From CAYGLF01 sp964350945 (lineage in GTDB: Bacteria > Chlamydiota > Chlamydiia > Chlamydiales > JAAZZY01), in assembly GCA_964350945.1 (NCBI GenBank), contig CAYGLF010000023.1:1-5347 (forward strand): a DNA stretch of 5,347 nucleotides, in the 5' to 3' direction. The notes beneath the pieces are model-generated. The model was not told the origin of the DNA, did no database searches, and saw only the letters and a program-made list of their open reading frames with translations. Within the stretch, counting starts at the first letter, position 1. Every line of letters starts with the position of its first letter. Made by a program: the position numbers and the translations under genes. Positions 5,178 to 5,347 of the stretch are shown in pieces.

Positions 5178-5347
5178 ATATTAAGTCAATGGACCGATTA
5201 GTATTGGTCAGCTAACACATTACTGTGCTTACACCTCCAACCTATCAAACATGTAATCTTCATGTGGTCTCATTGGGATATCTTATCTTAAGGGAGGCTT
5301 GGCGTTTAGATGCTTTCAACGCTTATCCTTTCCGAACTTAGCTACCC
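5178..5347 (-). rRNA. rrl: 23S ribosomal RNA, 3' end (cut by window edge)
   Basis: Read on the minus strand, the window edge begins 'GGGTAGCTAAGTTCGGAA', continues 'GCATCTAAACGCCAAGCC', and later has 'GATAGGTTGGAGGTGTAAG' and 'CTGACCAATACTAATCGG'. These match the order of conserved blocks in the last 170 nt or so of bacterial 23S rRNA (domain VI). The terminal 'GACTTAATAT' corresponds to the strand that pairs with the 23S 5' end in helix 1. The exact 3' end cannot be fixed without the 5' end, so 5178 is approximate. The 5' part of the gene lies beyond the right edge. Confidence 0.95.

Overview
The window is most likely a piece of a bacterial chromosome from the phylum Chlamydiae, probably an environmental (Parachlamydiales-like) member. 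The evidence is an AT-rich composition, a divergent MreC whose layout (an extra helical block, then a 'YLAKGEL..LSKPLWR' segment, then the standard 'TTGFDGIFPEGL' motif) resembles chlamydial MreC proteins as I remember them, and 5S and 23S rRNA ends of ordinary bacterial type. This placement comes from memory of the families, not from a search. No mobile element, CRISPR array or tRNA was seen.

Layout. Bases 1-806 (+) are the 3' part of mreC; its start lies outside the window. The internal ATG at 489 is not a gene start, because the frame is open back to base 3. A short convergent gap follows, then a small minus-strand gene (884-1261) for a DUF1937-type protein, with its own plausible promoter in the divergent gap upstream. 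From 1403 to 4837 there are four plus-strand genes: an amidase-signature hydrolase, a small exported protein whose start overlaps the amidase end by 28 nt, a membrane-anchored protein with a Kdo/InaA-type LPS-kinase fold that appears to have lost key catalytic residues, and a cytosolic helical or coiled-coil protein that starts 14 nt after the kinase-like gene. From 4933 to the right edge, on the minus strand, lies the end of an rRNA operon: the 23S 3' end, a spacer of about 87 nt, 5S rRNA and a strong intrinsic terminator. The plus-strand cluster therefore converges on the rRNA operon.

Functional reading. MreC is a core part of the elongation and peptidoglycan-synthesis machinery. The small exported protein and the membrane-anchored kinase-like protein also point to the cell envelope, but no pathway links them in the sequence. 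The amidase has a complete catalytic triad but an unknown substrate. The most unusual item is the kinase-like protein, which looks like a pseudokinase and may face the periplasm. It is paired with a helical protein that I do not recognise.
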